Positions 1 to 7,463 of a stretch of DNA of 24,167 nucleotides are shown piece by piece. The position numbers and the translations under genes were made by a program. Below the pieces are notes generated by a model, which searched no databases, had not been told where the DNA came from, and worked only from the letters and a program-made list of their open reading frames with translations. The stretch's first letter is position 1. Each line of letters opens with the position of its first letter. The stretch lies in the NCBI GenBank assembly GCA_026014515.1, contig JAOZIG010000161.1, positions 1-24,167 of the forward strand, written 5' to 3'. The DNA is from Candidatus Bathyarchaeota archaeon (GTDB taxonomy: Archaea; Thermoproteota; Bathyarchaeia; TCS64).

Positions 1-105
1 TCGTACTTTTACATCTTTGACTAGGTAGTACTTTGGTTTTCCCGATTTTGGATAATTTACTTCAACGCGATACTTTCCCTTAGCCAACCTTTCCACCCCT
101 TTCAC
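1..105 (-). CDS. Truncated unknown protein (N-terminus only)
   Basis: A reading frame runs open without a stop from a GTG at 105-103 to the left edge, giving 35 codons. The peptide is basic and tyrosine-rich, with a KGKYRVEVNYPKSGKPKYY stretch. GTG at 96 and TTG at 87 are alternative starts. A TATA-like run (AATATTTATG, about 124-134) lies roughly 25 nt upstream of GTG 105, which would make the mRNA leaderless. The start overlaps one arm of an inverted repeat. I do not recognise the family. The length of open frame and the promoter spacing support a real gene, but the visible part is too short to be sure. Confidence 0.45.
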   Translation of the reverse strand, partial: MKGVERLAKGKYRVEVNYPKSGKPKYYLVKDVKVR

Positions 106-162
106 TAAAAGGGGACCCCCCTACTCATAAATATTACCTAAATGGGGGTCGCCCTTTAGTTG
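103..162. repeat. Imperfect inverted repeat with G/C runs
   Basis: The left arm, CACTAAAAGGGGACCCCC (103-120), is nearly the reverse complement of the right arm, GGGGGTCGCCCTTTAGTTG (144-162). The arms differ by a few bases and the loop is 23 nt and AT-rich. The loop holds the likely TATA box of the leftward gene. It may be an operator, a hairpin, or the end of an element lying mostly outside the window. Confidence 0.45.
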
Positions 163-216
163 ATGCCTTCCCTTTTTGATACTAAAACCATTCCTTTATC
201 CCAGTTTTATGGGATA

Positions 217-228
217 AATTTATATGAA
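217..228 (+). promoter_or_regulatory. Probable TATA box of the glycosyltransferase gene
   Basis: AAATTTATATGA is the best TATA-like match before the gene. It predicts transcription start near 248 and a leader of about 22 nt. A second weaker run (CTATAC, about 247) would place the start near the ATG itself. Confidence 0.4.
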
Positions 229-270
229 ACTAAACAAAGATGAGACTATACTTTCAATAATGTTTGAAAG

Positions 271-1842
271 ATGGGGGAACGGTGTGTGCAGCCATATCAA
301 ATCGGTTTAACCGCATCATACATCGCATTAAGCCTAGGCGGCTTCTACTTCATCTACGCCATCAAATACTATCTCAGCAGCCTCATAGCCCTAGCCCTCT
401 TCTCAATGGACACATCAAAACTAAGCCCAGAACACAGAATACACAGGATACTCGCTCAGAAAGACGGAGAGCTTATGCCTATTGGTGATGAGCCATGGGT
501 CTCGATTCATCTGCCTTTCTTTAACGAGTTGAATGTGGCTCGTAGAATACTTGAGGCATGTATGGACATCAACTACACCAACTTTGAGGTGCTTGTAGCT
601 GATGACTCACGGGACACTACTGTAGAGATTCTCAGAGAGCGTGGCTGGAGACACGGTAGCCCCATCATCAAGTTTGTCCACCGTAAAGACCGTAGCGGCT
701 ACAAGGGCGGTGCATTGAAGGAGGCAATGAGGTATATGCATCCTCTTGCAGAGTATATCGTGGTTTTTGACGCTGACTTTGTGCCCCCAGCCAATATTCT
801 TCGGCAGTTTATCCACCAATTTAGGCTCCACGAGAAAGATGTGAAGCCTGTCGCAGCTGTACAAGGCTATCAGTTGCATTACTTGAACCGTAATGAGAAC
901 TGGATCACAAAGGGTGTTCGTGCCGAGTTCAGTGGCAGCTATATGGTTGAGCGGCTTGCTGAGGAGGTCTATGGGGCTATGAAGATGGTGAGTGGGAGTG
1001 TCTTCATGTTCAGGGCTGGGGTGTTACAGAAACTTGGGTGGAATCATAGTATTACTGAGGACTGGGACCTGACGCTAAGGCTCTACTTGGAGGGGTTTAA
1101 GGTGGTTTATACACCGCTTATTCAGGCACCCGCCGAGATTCCCACTACTGTTAGACGGGTCATCAGGCAGAGAATGCGGTGGGCTGAGGGGCACACCTAT
1201 GCTGTCCGGAAGTATTTCTTATCGGTGATACGTAGTGGGAGAATTTCTCTCTCTGAGAAACTGGAGTTTCTCTACTTTGCCCCCTATTATCTTCAGTCCT
1301 GTGTATTCATTATAGGTTGTATTGCCTGGGCTGTTGCTCAGTATTATAAGCGGCACCCTGTTTTCTGGACGCCTACCCTTGGCTGGAGCTTGGTTTTGAG
1401 TAATTTTTGTGCAATTCCTGTGATGGGGTTGACTGGTGTTTTTCTTGAGGGTGATTTAGCTGAGGATTACAGTGGGGTGTTCAGTTTCATCGCTTTGAGC
1501 TATTTCATTATGCCTTATCAGGCGTATGCGGCGTTGAAGGGATTGCTGGAGGCGGAGGAGGGTTATTGGGTGCGGACATTGAAGACTGGTCATGTTACTG
1601 ATTATTTCCTTGGGGTGAAGTTGCGAGGTTTGATTGAGTGGATTAACAGGCTCAGGACCAAGTTGGAGCTTGAGCTTATTGATGATCTCCCGGTGATTAG
1701 GCTTCCTGTTAGGCGTCTTCTCTTGTTCTGTATTGTTTTTCTCTTGTGTTGGCCGTTGCTTGAGTTTGCTTGCGGTGTCTCCACGGGGCAGTGTCTCGTG
1801 TATAATCTTGGTTACGTGTTTAGAGGTGTTGTGATTGGGTAG
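271..1842 (+). CDS. Membrane GT2 glycosyltransferase, cellulose/mannan synthase-like
   Basis: This is probably a processive or lipid-linked family 2 glycosyltransferase using a nucleotide sugar on the cytosolic face. Residues 10-45 are hydrophobic and should form one or two membrane segments. The GT-A domain follows: HLPFFNE at 80-86, ADDSRD at 110-115, the DxD metal/nucleotide motif DAD at 167-169, TEDWD at 262-266 and the QxxRW signature at Q300-W304. At least four hydrophobic segments fill residues about 335-523. The 523-residue length suits single-polypeptide Csl/CelA-like enzymes without a PilZ domain. No clear Shine-Dalgarno sits before ATG 271; GTG 286 is an alternative start. The stop overlaps the next gene by 8 nt, which suggests coupled translation. 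Coding-strand composition changes from A/C-rich at the 5' end to G/T-rich at the 3' end. The sugar product cannot be told from sequence. Confidence 0.85.
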   Translation: MGERCVQPYQIGLTASYIALSLGGFYFIYAIKYYLSSLIALALFSMDTSKLSPEHRIHRILAQKDGELMPIGDEPWVSIHLPFFNELNVARRILEACMDINYTNFEVLVADDSRDTTVEILRERGWRHGSPIIKFVHRKDRSGYKGGALKEAMRYMHPLAEYIVVFDADFVPPANILRQFIHQFRLHEKDVKPVAAVQGYQLHYLNRNENWITKGVRAEFSGSYMVERLAEEVYGAMKMVSGSVFMFRAGVLQKLGWNHSITEDWDLTLRLYLEGFKVVYTPLIQAPAEIPTTVRRVIRQRMRWAEGHTYAVRKYFLSVIRSGRISLSEKLEFLYFAPYYLQSCVFIIGCIAWAVAQYYKRHPVFWTPTLGWSLVLSNFCAIPVMGLTGVFLEGDLAEDYSGVFSFIALSYFIMPYQAYAALKGLLEAEEGYWVRTLKTGHVTDYFLGVKLRGLIEWINRLRTKLELELIDDLPVIRLPVRRLLLFCIVFLLCWPLLEFACGVSTGQCLVYNLGYVFRGVVIG

Positions 1843-2179
1843 ACATTACAGTGTAGCGGAGGGGAACCTCTACATCTACACCACAGGCAGGGACCGGCTC
1901 CTAGACTTGGGGGTCTTTCCGAAAGAGTTGAACTTGTTTGAGGCTGAATCTGCTTGGCGGATCAGTCCATGGATTGCTGTCGTTGAGGATGTGCTTCATA
2001 AGGCTGCGGAGATGGCTCAGATCATATTACAGTTGAATGATTATGAGCGCATCAGTATCCCTGTACCGGCTCTAGAGCATTACTTCCTTGATGGGGACGA
2101 GTACAGTCTGTTAGAGACGATAAGAGAAGTGGGTGTGGAGGCTGCTCCGGTGATTAATCTACCGGATGATGCCCCCTAG
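1835..2179 (+). CDS. Small protein coupled to the glycosyltransferase
   Basis: The 114-residue product starts at TTG 1835, inside the last codons of the glycosyltransferase gene, and ends two bases before the convergent neighbour. I do not recognise the family. It has no signal peptide, membrane segment or cysteine cluster. It is acidic and looks soluble and folded: a beta-like start (NLYIYTTGRDRLLDLGVFP), a central helix (about residues 46-66) and an acidic C-terminus. The overlap implies co-translation with the glycosyltransferase, so an accessory or regulatory role at the synthase is a reasonable guess. The TTG start is inferred; no nearby ATG or GTG would keep the N-terminal part. Confidence 0.6.
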   Translation: MGRHYSVAEGNLYIYTTGRDRLLDLGVFPKELNLFEAESAWRISPWIAVVEDVLHKAAEMAQIILQLNDYERISIPVPALEHYFLDGDEYSLLETIREVGVEAAPVINLPDDAP

Positions 2180-2181
2180 GG

Positions 2182-3249
2182 TTAGTAGTAGCCGTATTTG
2201 GTTACGGCTCTTCCGACGGCGTTGTAGCTGGCTCTTGGCTGGTCTTGGTAGACTGTACAGCCTGGTCCAAGCATGAAGCCTCCGCCCTCGCCTGCGTCCT
2301 CGATGGCTTTCTTGACGTCAGCTTCCACTTGGTCAATCTTACCTGAACGCATGCTACTGTAGTCTCTGTTGAGTCCACCGCAGATGGCAAAAGTGTCGCC
2401 GTAGATTTCCTTGGCTTTGTCTAGCCATGTGTAGTCGTGGGCGTCCCAGTTGATGATGTCAACGGGGTATTTCTTGAACCACCCTGATTCCATTAGGTTC
2501 TGGTCTTGTGCGTTGCCCTGTGGTGTGCTGCAGATGTGCATCATCTTGATCTCACAGTCTACAGCTTCTAGGACTTTTTTATCGTAGCCGAGTGCCCATT
2601 TTTCCAGCTCTGGTACACTGAACTCTTTCCAGATTCTTCCTCCTCCGCCGATTCCATAGAAGATTCCCTGTATGCCTGTGTCTACGCATGCCTTGGCGAA
2701 GTCGATGGTAGTCTCTGTGATAGTTTCCAGTCCCTGTTTTAACGCGTCGGGGTTTTTCCTCATGTCCTCCATGACTCTTTCAGGGGTTCCGACTCCGTTC
2801 ATCGCCTGTATGATGGGGCTGGGTATGGTGTATATGGTGGGCATGGTGCGTAGGTCGCGTGCCAGTATCTCGTTTGTTCTGACGAACTCGCGTAGTTCTT
2901 TCTTTGGATCTAGTACCCAGAGTTTCTCCCAGTCCTTTGTCTCTTTGACAACCGTTGATAGGGTTGGTGCTTCTTCCTCGTTGTCTCTGAAATCGAATTT
3001 GCTGCCCCACTGCATTGCCATGAACCTGTAGAAGGGTGTGACTTTGAGTAGGTCCATCTTGTAGTCGAGTTCTCTGATGAGCGCCATGTGTCCTCGGGCT
3101 GCTTCTTCTCCGCTGCGTTGGGCTAGTTCCCAGCTGTAATAGTCGAGCCAGTTTACTGCGGGGAAGTGTCCCCAGATGCTCCATGGTACCCTGTCTGGTA
3201 CATCGCGGCGGACTACCGCCATGATTCTCTCATATCTATCTGATTCCAA
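2182..3249 (-). CDS. UroD/MtaA-family methyltransferase
   Basis: The 355-residue protein belongs to the uroporphyrinogen decarboxylase superfamily. In anaerobes many members are not haem enzymes but zinc-dependent methyltransferases (MtaA/MtbA type) moving a methyl group between a corrinoid protein and a thiol. The sequence favours that branch: an H-x-C motif at H238/C240 and a later cysteine at C331 (GPGC) match the zinc ligands of MtaA-like enzymes, and C290 is a further candidate. N-terminal RVPWSIWGHFP (20-30) is typical of the superfamily. The start is TTG 3249, preceded by GGTGA at 3260-3256 with 6-nt spacing. It lies 31 nt downstream of the beta-helix gene on the same strand and may share its transcript. 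No corrinoid protein gene is nearby, so the substrate is unknown. Confidence 0.8.
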   Translation of the reverse strand: MESDRYERIMAVVRRDVPDRVPWSIWGHFPAVNWLDYYSWELAQRSGEEAARGHMALIRELDYKMDLLKVTPFYRFMAMQWGSKFDFRDNEEEAPTLSTVVKETKDWEKLWVLDPKKELREFVRTNEILARDLRTMPTIYTIPSPIIQAMNGVGTPERVMEDMRKNPDALKQGLETITETTIDFAKACVDTGIQGIFYGIGGGGRIWKEFSVPELEKWALGYDKKVLEAVDCEIKMMHICSTPQGNAQDQNLMESGWFKKYPVDIINWDAHDYTWLDKAKEIYGDTFAICGGLNRDYSSMRSGKIDQVEADVKKAIEDAGEGGGFMLGPGCTVYQDQPRASYNAVGRAVTKYGYY

Positions 3250-3280
3250 ATTGTTTCACCCATTATTGGTGGTTAATACT

Positions 3281-4909
3281 CTATTGAATCTGTCTATCCT
3301 CTTCTTCAGGAGGCTTCGAGTTATAGAGATAGGCTGCTATGGCGATGAAGGCTAGCAGTAAAGCGGCTGGAGTGTATCTGCTCCAGTCTGGTGTCTCTGT
3401 TTGTGTGGGTGTCTGGGTGGTGGCTTTGATGGTTACTGGTGCGTCGCTGAGTATGTTGATGGTTGTGTTGGTGTCTTGGAGGGTGATGGTTACTGGCGTG
3501 GTGAGGTTGTCTTGGTTGATCATGTATGGTCCTCCGGGTTGTGGGTCTGTGATTACCATAATTTGGCGGTGGTAGCTGAGGCTGAGTACTGCTTCTCCGT
3601 TTTGGTTGGTTGTTATGGTTTGGGTCTTGTTCCCGGTATGTATGGTTAGTTTTGTTTTGGGTGCTGGCATCTCGTCTATGATGGCTTTTATCAGGTAGAC
3701 CCTGTTGATGCGGGTATAGCCTTCTTTTACATCTTGGTTTAGCTCTGCGTCTTCTGTGAAGTCTATACTGCCTGTGAGGGTTATGGGTGGCTCGTCGCCG
3801 TAGCCTGCTGTTATTGTGATGTTTCCTATGGTTACGTCGTTGCATTGGATTGGTGTGGGTGAGTACATGTTCAGTTCTAGTTCATCGATCTTGGTCTCAT
3901 GGAGCTGGATGTTTTGGGCGGTGTTTGGCTGCGCCCAGTCTAGTATTAGTTGCTCTGTCTCTGTGTTGTTTGTGTGGAAGTTTATTCCGACTGTGCCGTA
4001 GAGACTGATTACTCTGTGTGTTGTGTTTGTGAGGCGTATGTTGAAGTCTCCAAGCCAAGCTGCAAGATAGTCAATCTCCGAGTTATCGATGAATGCCCAG
4101 CTATAATCCATGAGGCTTAGATAGTAGAGCTTGGTGTTCTGAGTCTCTATTGCAGAGTCTCCCATTATCTGGACCATGTCTAGGATCGTGTCATGGGCTT
4201 CGAGTTTACCATCAGTCACCATGATGTTGGGTGGGTATAGTAGCGTGGTGTTCCGTAGCTTGGTCTCGTAGGGGGTTTGTCCTGATTTACATAGTTGGCT
4301 CTGGTTGAAGCTGTTGTGGTATCCTGTGAGGGTGTGGTTGACTTGTACCCGGGCGTTCTCGTAGACTAGTGTGATTCGTTCTATGGTGCATCGTGTTAGG
4401 ATTGGGTCGAATAGGGACTGTGAACCGAACTCGTTGATAGTGGAGTCTTGTATGGTGCATGTGCTGGTGTCTGTTATTCTGATGAATCCTATTTTGGAGT
4501 CGGTTATGTTTAGTTTTGTTTGGTCTGAGGCGCCTATACCGGTCTGGTAGAGATTCTCATCTGTTCCATGTAGCTCTGATCTAGTGAAGAAGATAGATGA
4601 ATTACCCGATGCCTGAATGCTTCCTATGTCCCCTAGCATAATGGTGCTGTTGATAACCTGTAGAATACTGTTTCCCATTACGCTGCAGTCTCCATCGCTG
4701 GATTCAATGAATGTGATGGTAGAGTTGATGATGGTGAGTGATGCATTATCTTCTAGGCTCAGTCCTCCTTCTACGTAATAGTGGGTGTTCTGGATGGTTT
4801 GCTGCTGGTTTCCTGTTAGCTGTAGTGTGATAGGTTGGGTTTGTCCATTTGCATAATTGGGTACTGTTAGAAGTAATATTACTAGTAAAGCCTTGATCAG
4901 ACGTTTCAT
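3281..4909 (-). CDS. Secreted, membrane-anchored beta-helix surface protein
   Basis: The 542-residue protein begins with a signal peptide (MKR, then a hydrophobic run to about residue 18, cleavage near NGQT). Residues about 25-400 consist of short repeated strands with many NST/NTT/NIT triplets, such as NASLTIINSTITF and NSILQVINSTIML, the pattern of a right-handed parallel beta-helix. Many N-x-S/T sites suggest N-glycosylation. A beta-sandwich-like part follows (about 400-490), then a Thr/Pro-rich linker (TQTPTQTETP), one membrane helix (about 512-528) and a short charged tail. It should be displayed on the cell surface, perhaps for adhesion or polysaccharide binding; no catalytic motif is evident. 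A TATA-like box about 27 nt upstream of ATG 4909 predicts a leaderless transcript. Confidence 0.75.
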   Translation of the reverse strand: MKRLIKALLVILLLTVPNYANGQTQPITLQLTGNQQQTIQNTHYYVEGGLSLEDNASLTIINSTITFIESSDGDCSVMGNSILQVINSTIMLGDIGSIQASGNSSIFFTRSELHGTDENLYQTGIGASDQTKLNITDSKIGFIRITDTSTCTIQDSTINEFGSQSLFDPILTRCTIERITLVYENARVQVNHTLTGYHNSFNQSQLCKSGQTPYETKLRNTTLLYPPNIMVTDGKLEAHDTILDMVQIMGDSAIETQNTKLYYLSLMDYSWAFIDNSEIDYLAAWLGDFNIRLTNTTHRVISLYGTVGINFHTNNTETEQLILDWAQPNTAQNIQLHETKIDELELNMYSPTPIQCNDVTIGNITITAGYGDEPPITLTGSIDFTEDAELNQDVKEGYTRINRVYLIKAIIDEMPAPKTKLTIHTGNKTQTITTNQNGEAVLSLSYHRQIMVITDPQPGGPYMINQDNLTTPVTITLQDTNTTINILSDAPVTIKATTQTPTQTETPDWSRYTPAALLLAFIAIAAYLYNSKPPEEEDRQIQ

Positions 4910-4930
4910 CTATCTTAGTTTCAAGTTATT

Positions 4931-4983
4931 CCAAATATAATTGCTGAACCCAACGCTGAGGCATCAAAGTAACCTCTATAAAT
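4931..4983. promoter_or_regulatory. Divergent promoter region: surface protein and aldo/keto reductase
   Basis: Leftward, TTATATTTGG (4942-4932 read on the minus strand) lies about 27 nt from ATG 4909, predicting a leaderless mRNA. Rightward, CTATAAATG (4976-4984) predicts a start near 5006, leaving a leader of about 20 nt that contains the AGGTGA ribosome-binding site at 5013-5018. Confidence 0.55.
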
Positions 4984-5025
4984 GATGATCTGAGTGATTC
5001 ATCCATCCTTTTAGGTGAAAAACAC

Positions 5026-6171
5026 GTGAAATATAGAAAATTTGGTAAACTTGACTGGAAGGTCTCAGCTCTTGGCTTCGGAGCCATGAGGTTGCCAATC
5101 ATTGGTGGAGACAGCAGCAAGATCGAGGAACCCCACGCTATCAAGATGATCAGGTACGCCATCGACCACGGCGTAAACTACGTTGACACTGCATACCCCT
5201 ACCATCAGGGACAGAGCGAGTATCTTGTAGGAAAAGCACTCAAAGATGGATACAGGGAGAAGGTCAGGCTAGCCACAAAGATGCCTAGCTGGCTTGTAGA
5301 GGAGTACTCTGATTTTGATAAATATCTGAATGAACAGCTTGAGAAACTTGATACTACTCACATCGATTATTATCTGCTCCACGGATTGAACAAGAGCCGC
5401 TGGCCAAAACTCAAGGAACTAGGTGTCTTTGAGTGGGCTGAGAAGGCAAAAGCTGATGGACGCATCAAGTATCTGGGCTTCAGCTTCCACGATGACTATG
5501 AGTTATTTGAAAAGATACTGGAAGATGCTGATAAGTTCACTTTCTGTCAGATTCAGTACAACTATATGGACACAGAGTACCAAGCAGGAACCAAAGGCTT
5601 GAAGTTAGCAGCCTCAAAAGGATTGGCGGTAGTAATCATGGAGCCCATCAAGGGTGGAAAACTAGCGGTAACCCCACCCAAGGACGTACAATCTGTTTGG
5701 GATAAGGCTGAGAAGAAGCGTACTCCGGCTGAGTGGGCTCTTCAGTGGGTCTGGAACCACCCTGAGGTATCTGTTGTGCTCAGCGGTATGTCTGAGATGA
5801 AGCATGTTGAGGAGAACGTCGAGTATGCTGGTCGCAGTGGACCGAACACATTGACTGATAAGGAGCTTGCGTTGATCAAAGAGGCTAAACAGGCTTACCT
5901 GAACCTCGGTTTTGTCGGTTGTACTGCTTGCAGATACTGTATGCCATGTCCGCAGGGTGTGGATATTCCGGGTATCCTAGGGCTCTACAATGAGTACTAT
6001 ATGAGTGGTCAGAGCGACGAGATCAAACAGAAATACTGGACAAAGATCACACCAGAGACCCACAGCAGCAACTGCATTAGCTGTGGAATATGCGAGGGAA
6101 AATGCCCACAGGAACTACCCATCAGGAAGTTCATGAGCGAGACCTCTCGTATGTTTACAAAACCTGAATAA
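5026..6171 (+). CDS. Aldo/keto reductase with C-terminal Fe-S clusters
   Basis: The 381-residue protein has an NAD(P)H-type aldo/keto reductase barrel (about 1-285) plus a ferredoxin-like tail. The family's catalytic tetrad is visible: D54, Y59, K85 and H119. The tail carries C299, C302, C305 and C308 (CTACRYCMPCP) and C350, C353, C356 and C360 (CISCGICEGKCP), each expected to bind one 4Fe-4S cluster. Such fusions occur in anaerobic bacteria and archaea and probably link carbonyl reduction to ferredoxin-like electron transfer; the substrate is unknown. The start is GTG 5026, with AGGTGA 7 nt upstream. It stands alone, with an intrinsic-type terminator directly after the stop codon. Confidence 0.92.
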   Translation: MKYRKFGKLDWKVSALGFGAMRLPIIGGDSSKIEEPHAIKMIRYAIDHGVNYVDTAYPYHQGQSEYLVGKALKDGYREKVRLATKMPSWLVEEYSDFDKYLNEQLEKLDTTHIDYYLLHGLNKSRWPKLKELGVFEWAEKAKADGRIKYLGFSFHDDYELFEKILEDADKFTFCQIQYNYMDTEYQAGTKGLKLAASKGLAVVIMEPIKGGKLAVTPPKDVQSVWDKAEKKRTPAEWALQWVWNHPEVSVVLSGMSEMKHVEENVEYAGRSGPNTLTDKELALIKEAKQAYLNLGFVGCTACRYCMPCPQGVDIPGILGLYNEYYMSGQSDEIKQKYWTKITPETHSSNCISCGICEGKCPQELPIRKFMSETSRMFTKPE

Positions 6172-6175
6172 AACC

Positions 6176-6200
6176 GGGGATTTACTCCCCTTTTTCTTTT
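6176..6200 (+). terminator. Hairpin plus T-run terminator
   Basis: GGGGA (6176-6180) pairs with TCCCC (6186-6190) around a 5-nt loop and is followed by TTTTTCTTTT. It lies 4 nt after the aldo/keto reductase stop codon. Its T-run is also the 3' end of the convergent gene, so it doubles as coding sequence. Confidence 0.65.
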
Positions 6201-6904
6201 AACAAGTCCCTTATCTCGCGTAGAGTTATCAGTATCTCGTCATCTAAGCCGGGTCCACGTGGTACTGGGGCTTCTCTGTCTGGCTCTGTGGTTGTGACGT
6301 ATGGTGTTCTGAACTTGCGTAGCTCGTTGAGGATGAAGTCTCTTACTTCCTCGTAGAACCTTATGCCTTCTAGTTTTTCCTCTGGTCCAGTCTGGTTGCT
6401 GCCTGAGTACCCCGCTGTCTCGATGCTGACGCTGCCCAAGCCGAAAATTCTGTCGAATACCCCTGCGTTGCTGCTGATGTTTGTGATGGTCCTAAATGGT
6501 ACGTGTTTACGGGTTATCGTCAGTATGCCTTTCTTGACGTATATCTCGGGCATGGATTCCCCTGACTCGCTGATGACGCTGTACTCGATGCTGTTGATAT
6601 AAATGGGTGTCAACACCTCGGCTGGGATTAACCAGAGTAGGTTGCCGATGATCATCCAGTAGCTCATCTTAGGAGCCCAGATATTCATACTGTCTATGGC
6701 GCTACCGAACTCGGCGGGGTCAATGAAGTATAGTACGTATAACAGTCCTACTGTTGACGCCATTGTTAAGAACCATATCATGAACGCGATCCCGGCATTC
6801 TTGACTAGTACCTTTGTTGTGTACGCCTTGTCTGGTTTGAATATCTTGCCACTCACCACTTTCTCGATGGGGGGCTTGATTACTCTTGATTCTACTTTTC
6901 CCAT
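6182..6904 (-). CDS. Membrane protein with bacterial PH-like (bPH2/YdbS) domain
   Basis: The 240-residue protein has a cytosolic N-terminus, two membrane helices (about 36-60 and 82-103) and a PH-like domain at about 104-195. This part has the typical layout of DUF304/bPH2 proteins: YVKKGILTITRKHVPFRTIT (122-141), then GVFDRIFGLGSVSIETAG (148-165). A Pro-rich linker leads to a short charged helix at the C-terminus (DDEILITLREIRDLLKEKGE). The domain's biochemical role is not settled; scaffolding or lipid interaction are possibilities. It starts two bases after the stop codon of the HTH gene, and its AGGAGG ribosome-binding site lies in that gene's last codons. The two are therefore one operon, and the HTH protein may control or sense together with it. 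Confidence 0.82.
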   Translation of the reverse strand: MGKVESRVIKPPIEKVVSGKIFKPDKAYTTKVLVKNAGIAFMIWFLTMASTVGLLYVLYFIDPAEFGSAIDSMNIWAPKMSYWMIIGNLLWLIPAEVLTPIYINSIEYSVISESGESMPEIYVKKGILTITRKHVPFRTITNISSNAGVFDRIFGLGSVSIETAGYSGSNQTGPEEKLEGIRFYEEVRDFILNELRKFRTPYVTTTEPDREAPVPRGPGLDDEILITLREIRDLLKEKGE

Positions 6905-6906
6905 TT

Positions 6907-7395
6907 CTATTTCCTCCTGTATCTTGGAATCTCTTTGGCCGCTAACTTGGTGAATATGGCGGTACTCTGTTGAGTCATATGTAGCTCCACTTCGTCTGGT
7001 CGGAGCTCAAGGTTGTACTCATCTAGTATCGTGTCCAGTGTCTCCCTGCATTCTGCCTCTTTGGGGCACATGGGGCAGAGTTTTCCCGCGTAGTTCTCAT
7101 GTCGGTACCAGACTACTACCCCCTCTGATTCTGTGTAGATTATGAAGACCTGTGCGTTTGCCTGATAATCAAAGCCTATTAACAATCCTTTGTAGTCTTG
7201 GAGGCTTTCCACGTCTAGTCTATGGCTTTTTGCTTGGTCTTTGAGGGCTTTTGTTATTTTTTCGCGGGCTCTGTTGAGCACTCTTGAGGTGTATGCTGGT
7301 GTCCAGTCTGGGTTTTCGTCTGCGATCTCGCTTGTTGTTTTTCCTTTATGGAACTCTTGCCATACTTGTTGTTCGTGGTTGGAGAGCAGGCTCAT
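6907..7395 (-). CDS. Tfx-like HTH regulator with three-cysteine motif
   Basis: The 162-residue protein has an N-terminal helix-turn-helix of the sigma-region-4/LuxR/Tfx type (about residues 4-52: SNHEQQVWQEFHKGKTTSEI, then SRVLNRAREKITKAL). A second domain includes a beta-rich part (FDYQANAQVFIIYTESEGVV) and the motif CPMCPKEAEC with C107, C110 and C116, which could bind a metal or Fe-S cluster with a fourth ligand from elsewhere. ATG 7395 is the preferred start because GAGG precedes it with suitable spacing; an upstream extension of 32 codons lacks a good start and would reach into the divergent promoter. It is divergent from the AAA+/VWA pair and co-transcribed with the PH-like membrane protein, so it may regulate both. 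The DNA site and signal are unknown. Confidence 0.75.
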   Translation of the reverse strand: MSLLSNHEQQVWQEFHKGKTTSEIADENPDWTPAYTSRVLNRAREKITKALKDQAKSHRLDVESLQDYKGLLIGFDYQANAQVFIIYTESEGVVVWYRHENYAGKLCPMCPKEAECRETLDTILDEYNLELRPDEVELHMTQQSTAIFTKLAAKEIPRYRRK

Positions 7396-7463
7396 TTTGA
7401 TTCCTCTGATACACTCTTGGTATATCTTTACATTTAATTGGTAAAGATTTACTATTAAAGGTT

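Noticed and set aside
2672..3031. Plus-strand frame of 119 codons opposite the UroD/MtaA-like gene.
   Set aside because: The sense gene has clear conserved motifs; the antisense frame has no recognisable domain and no ribosome-binding site or promoter.
3321..3845. A 174-codon open frame on the minus strand, out of frame with the surface protein gene.
   Set aside because: It is rich in Arg, His, Gln and Asn, as expected for a frame-shifted reading of the A/C-rich coding strand, and the overlapping gene has a signal peptide, repeats and a membrane anchor.
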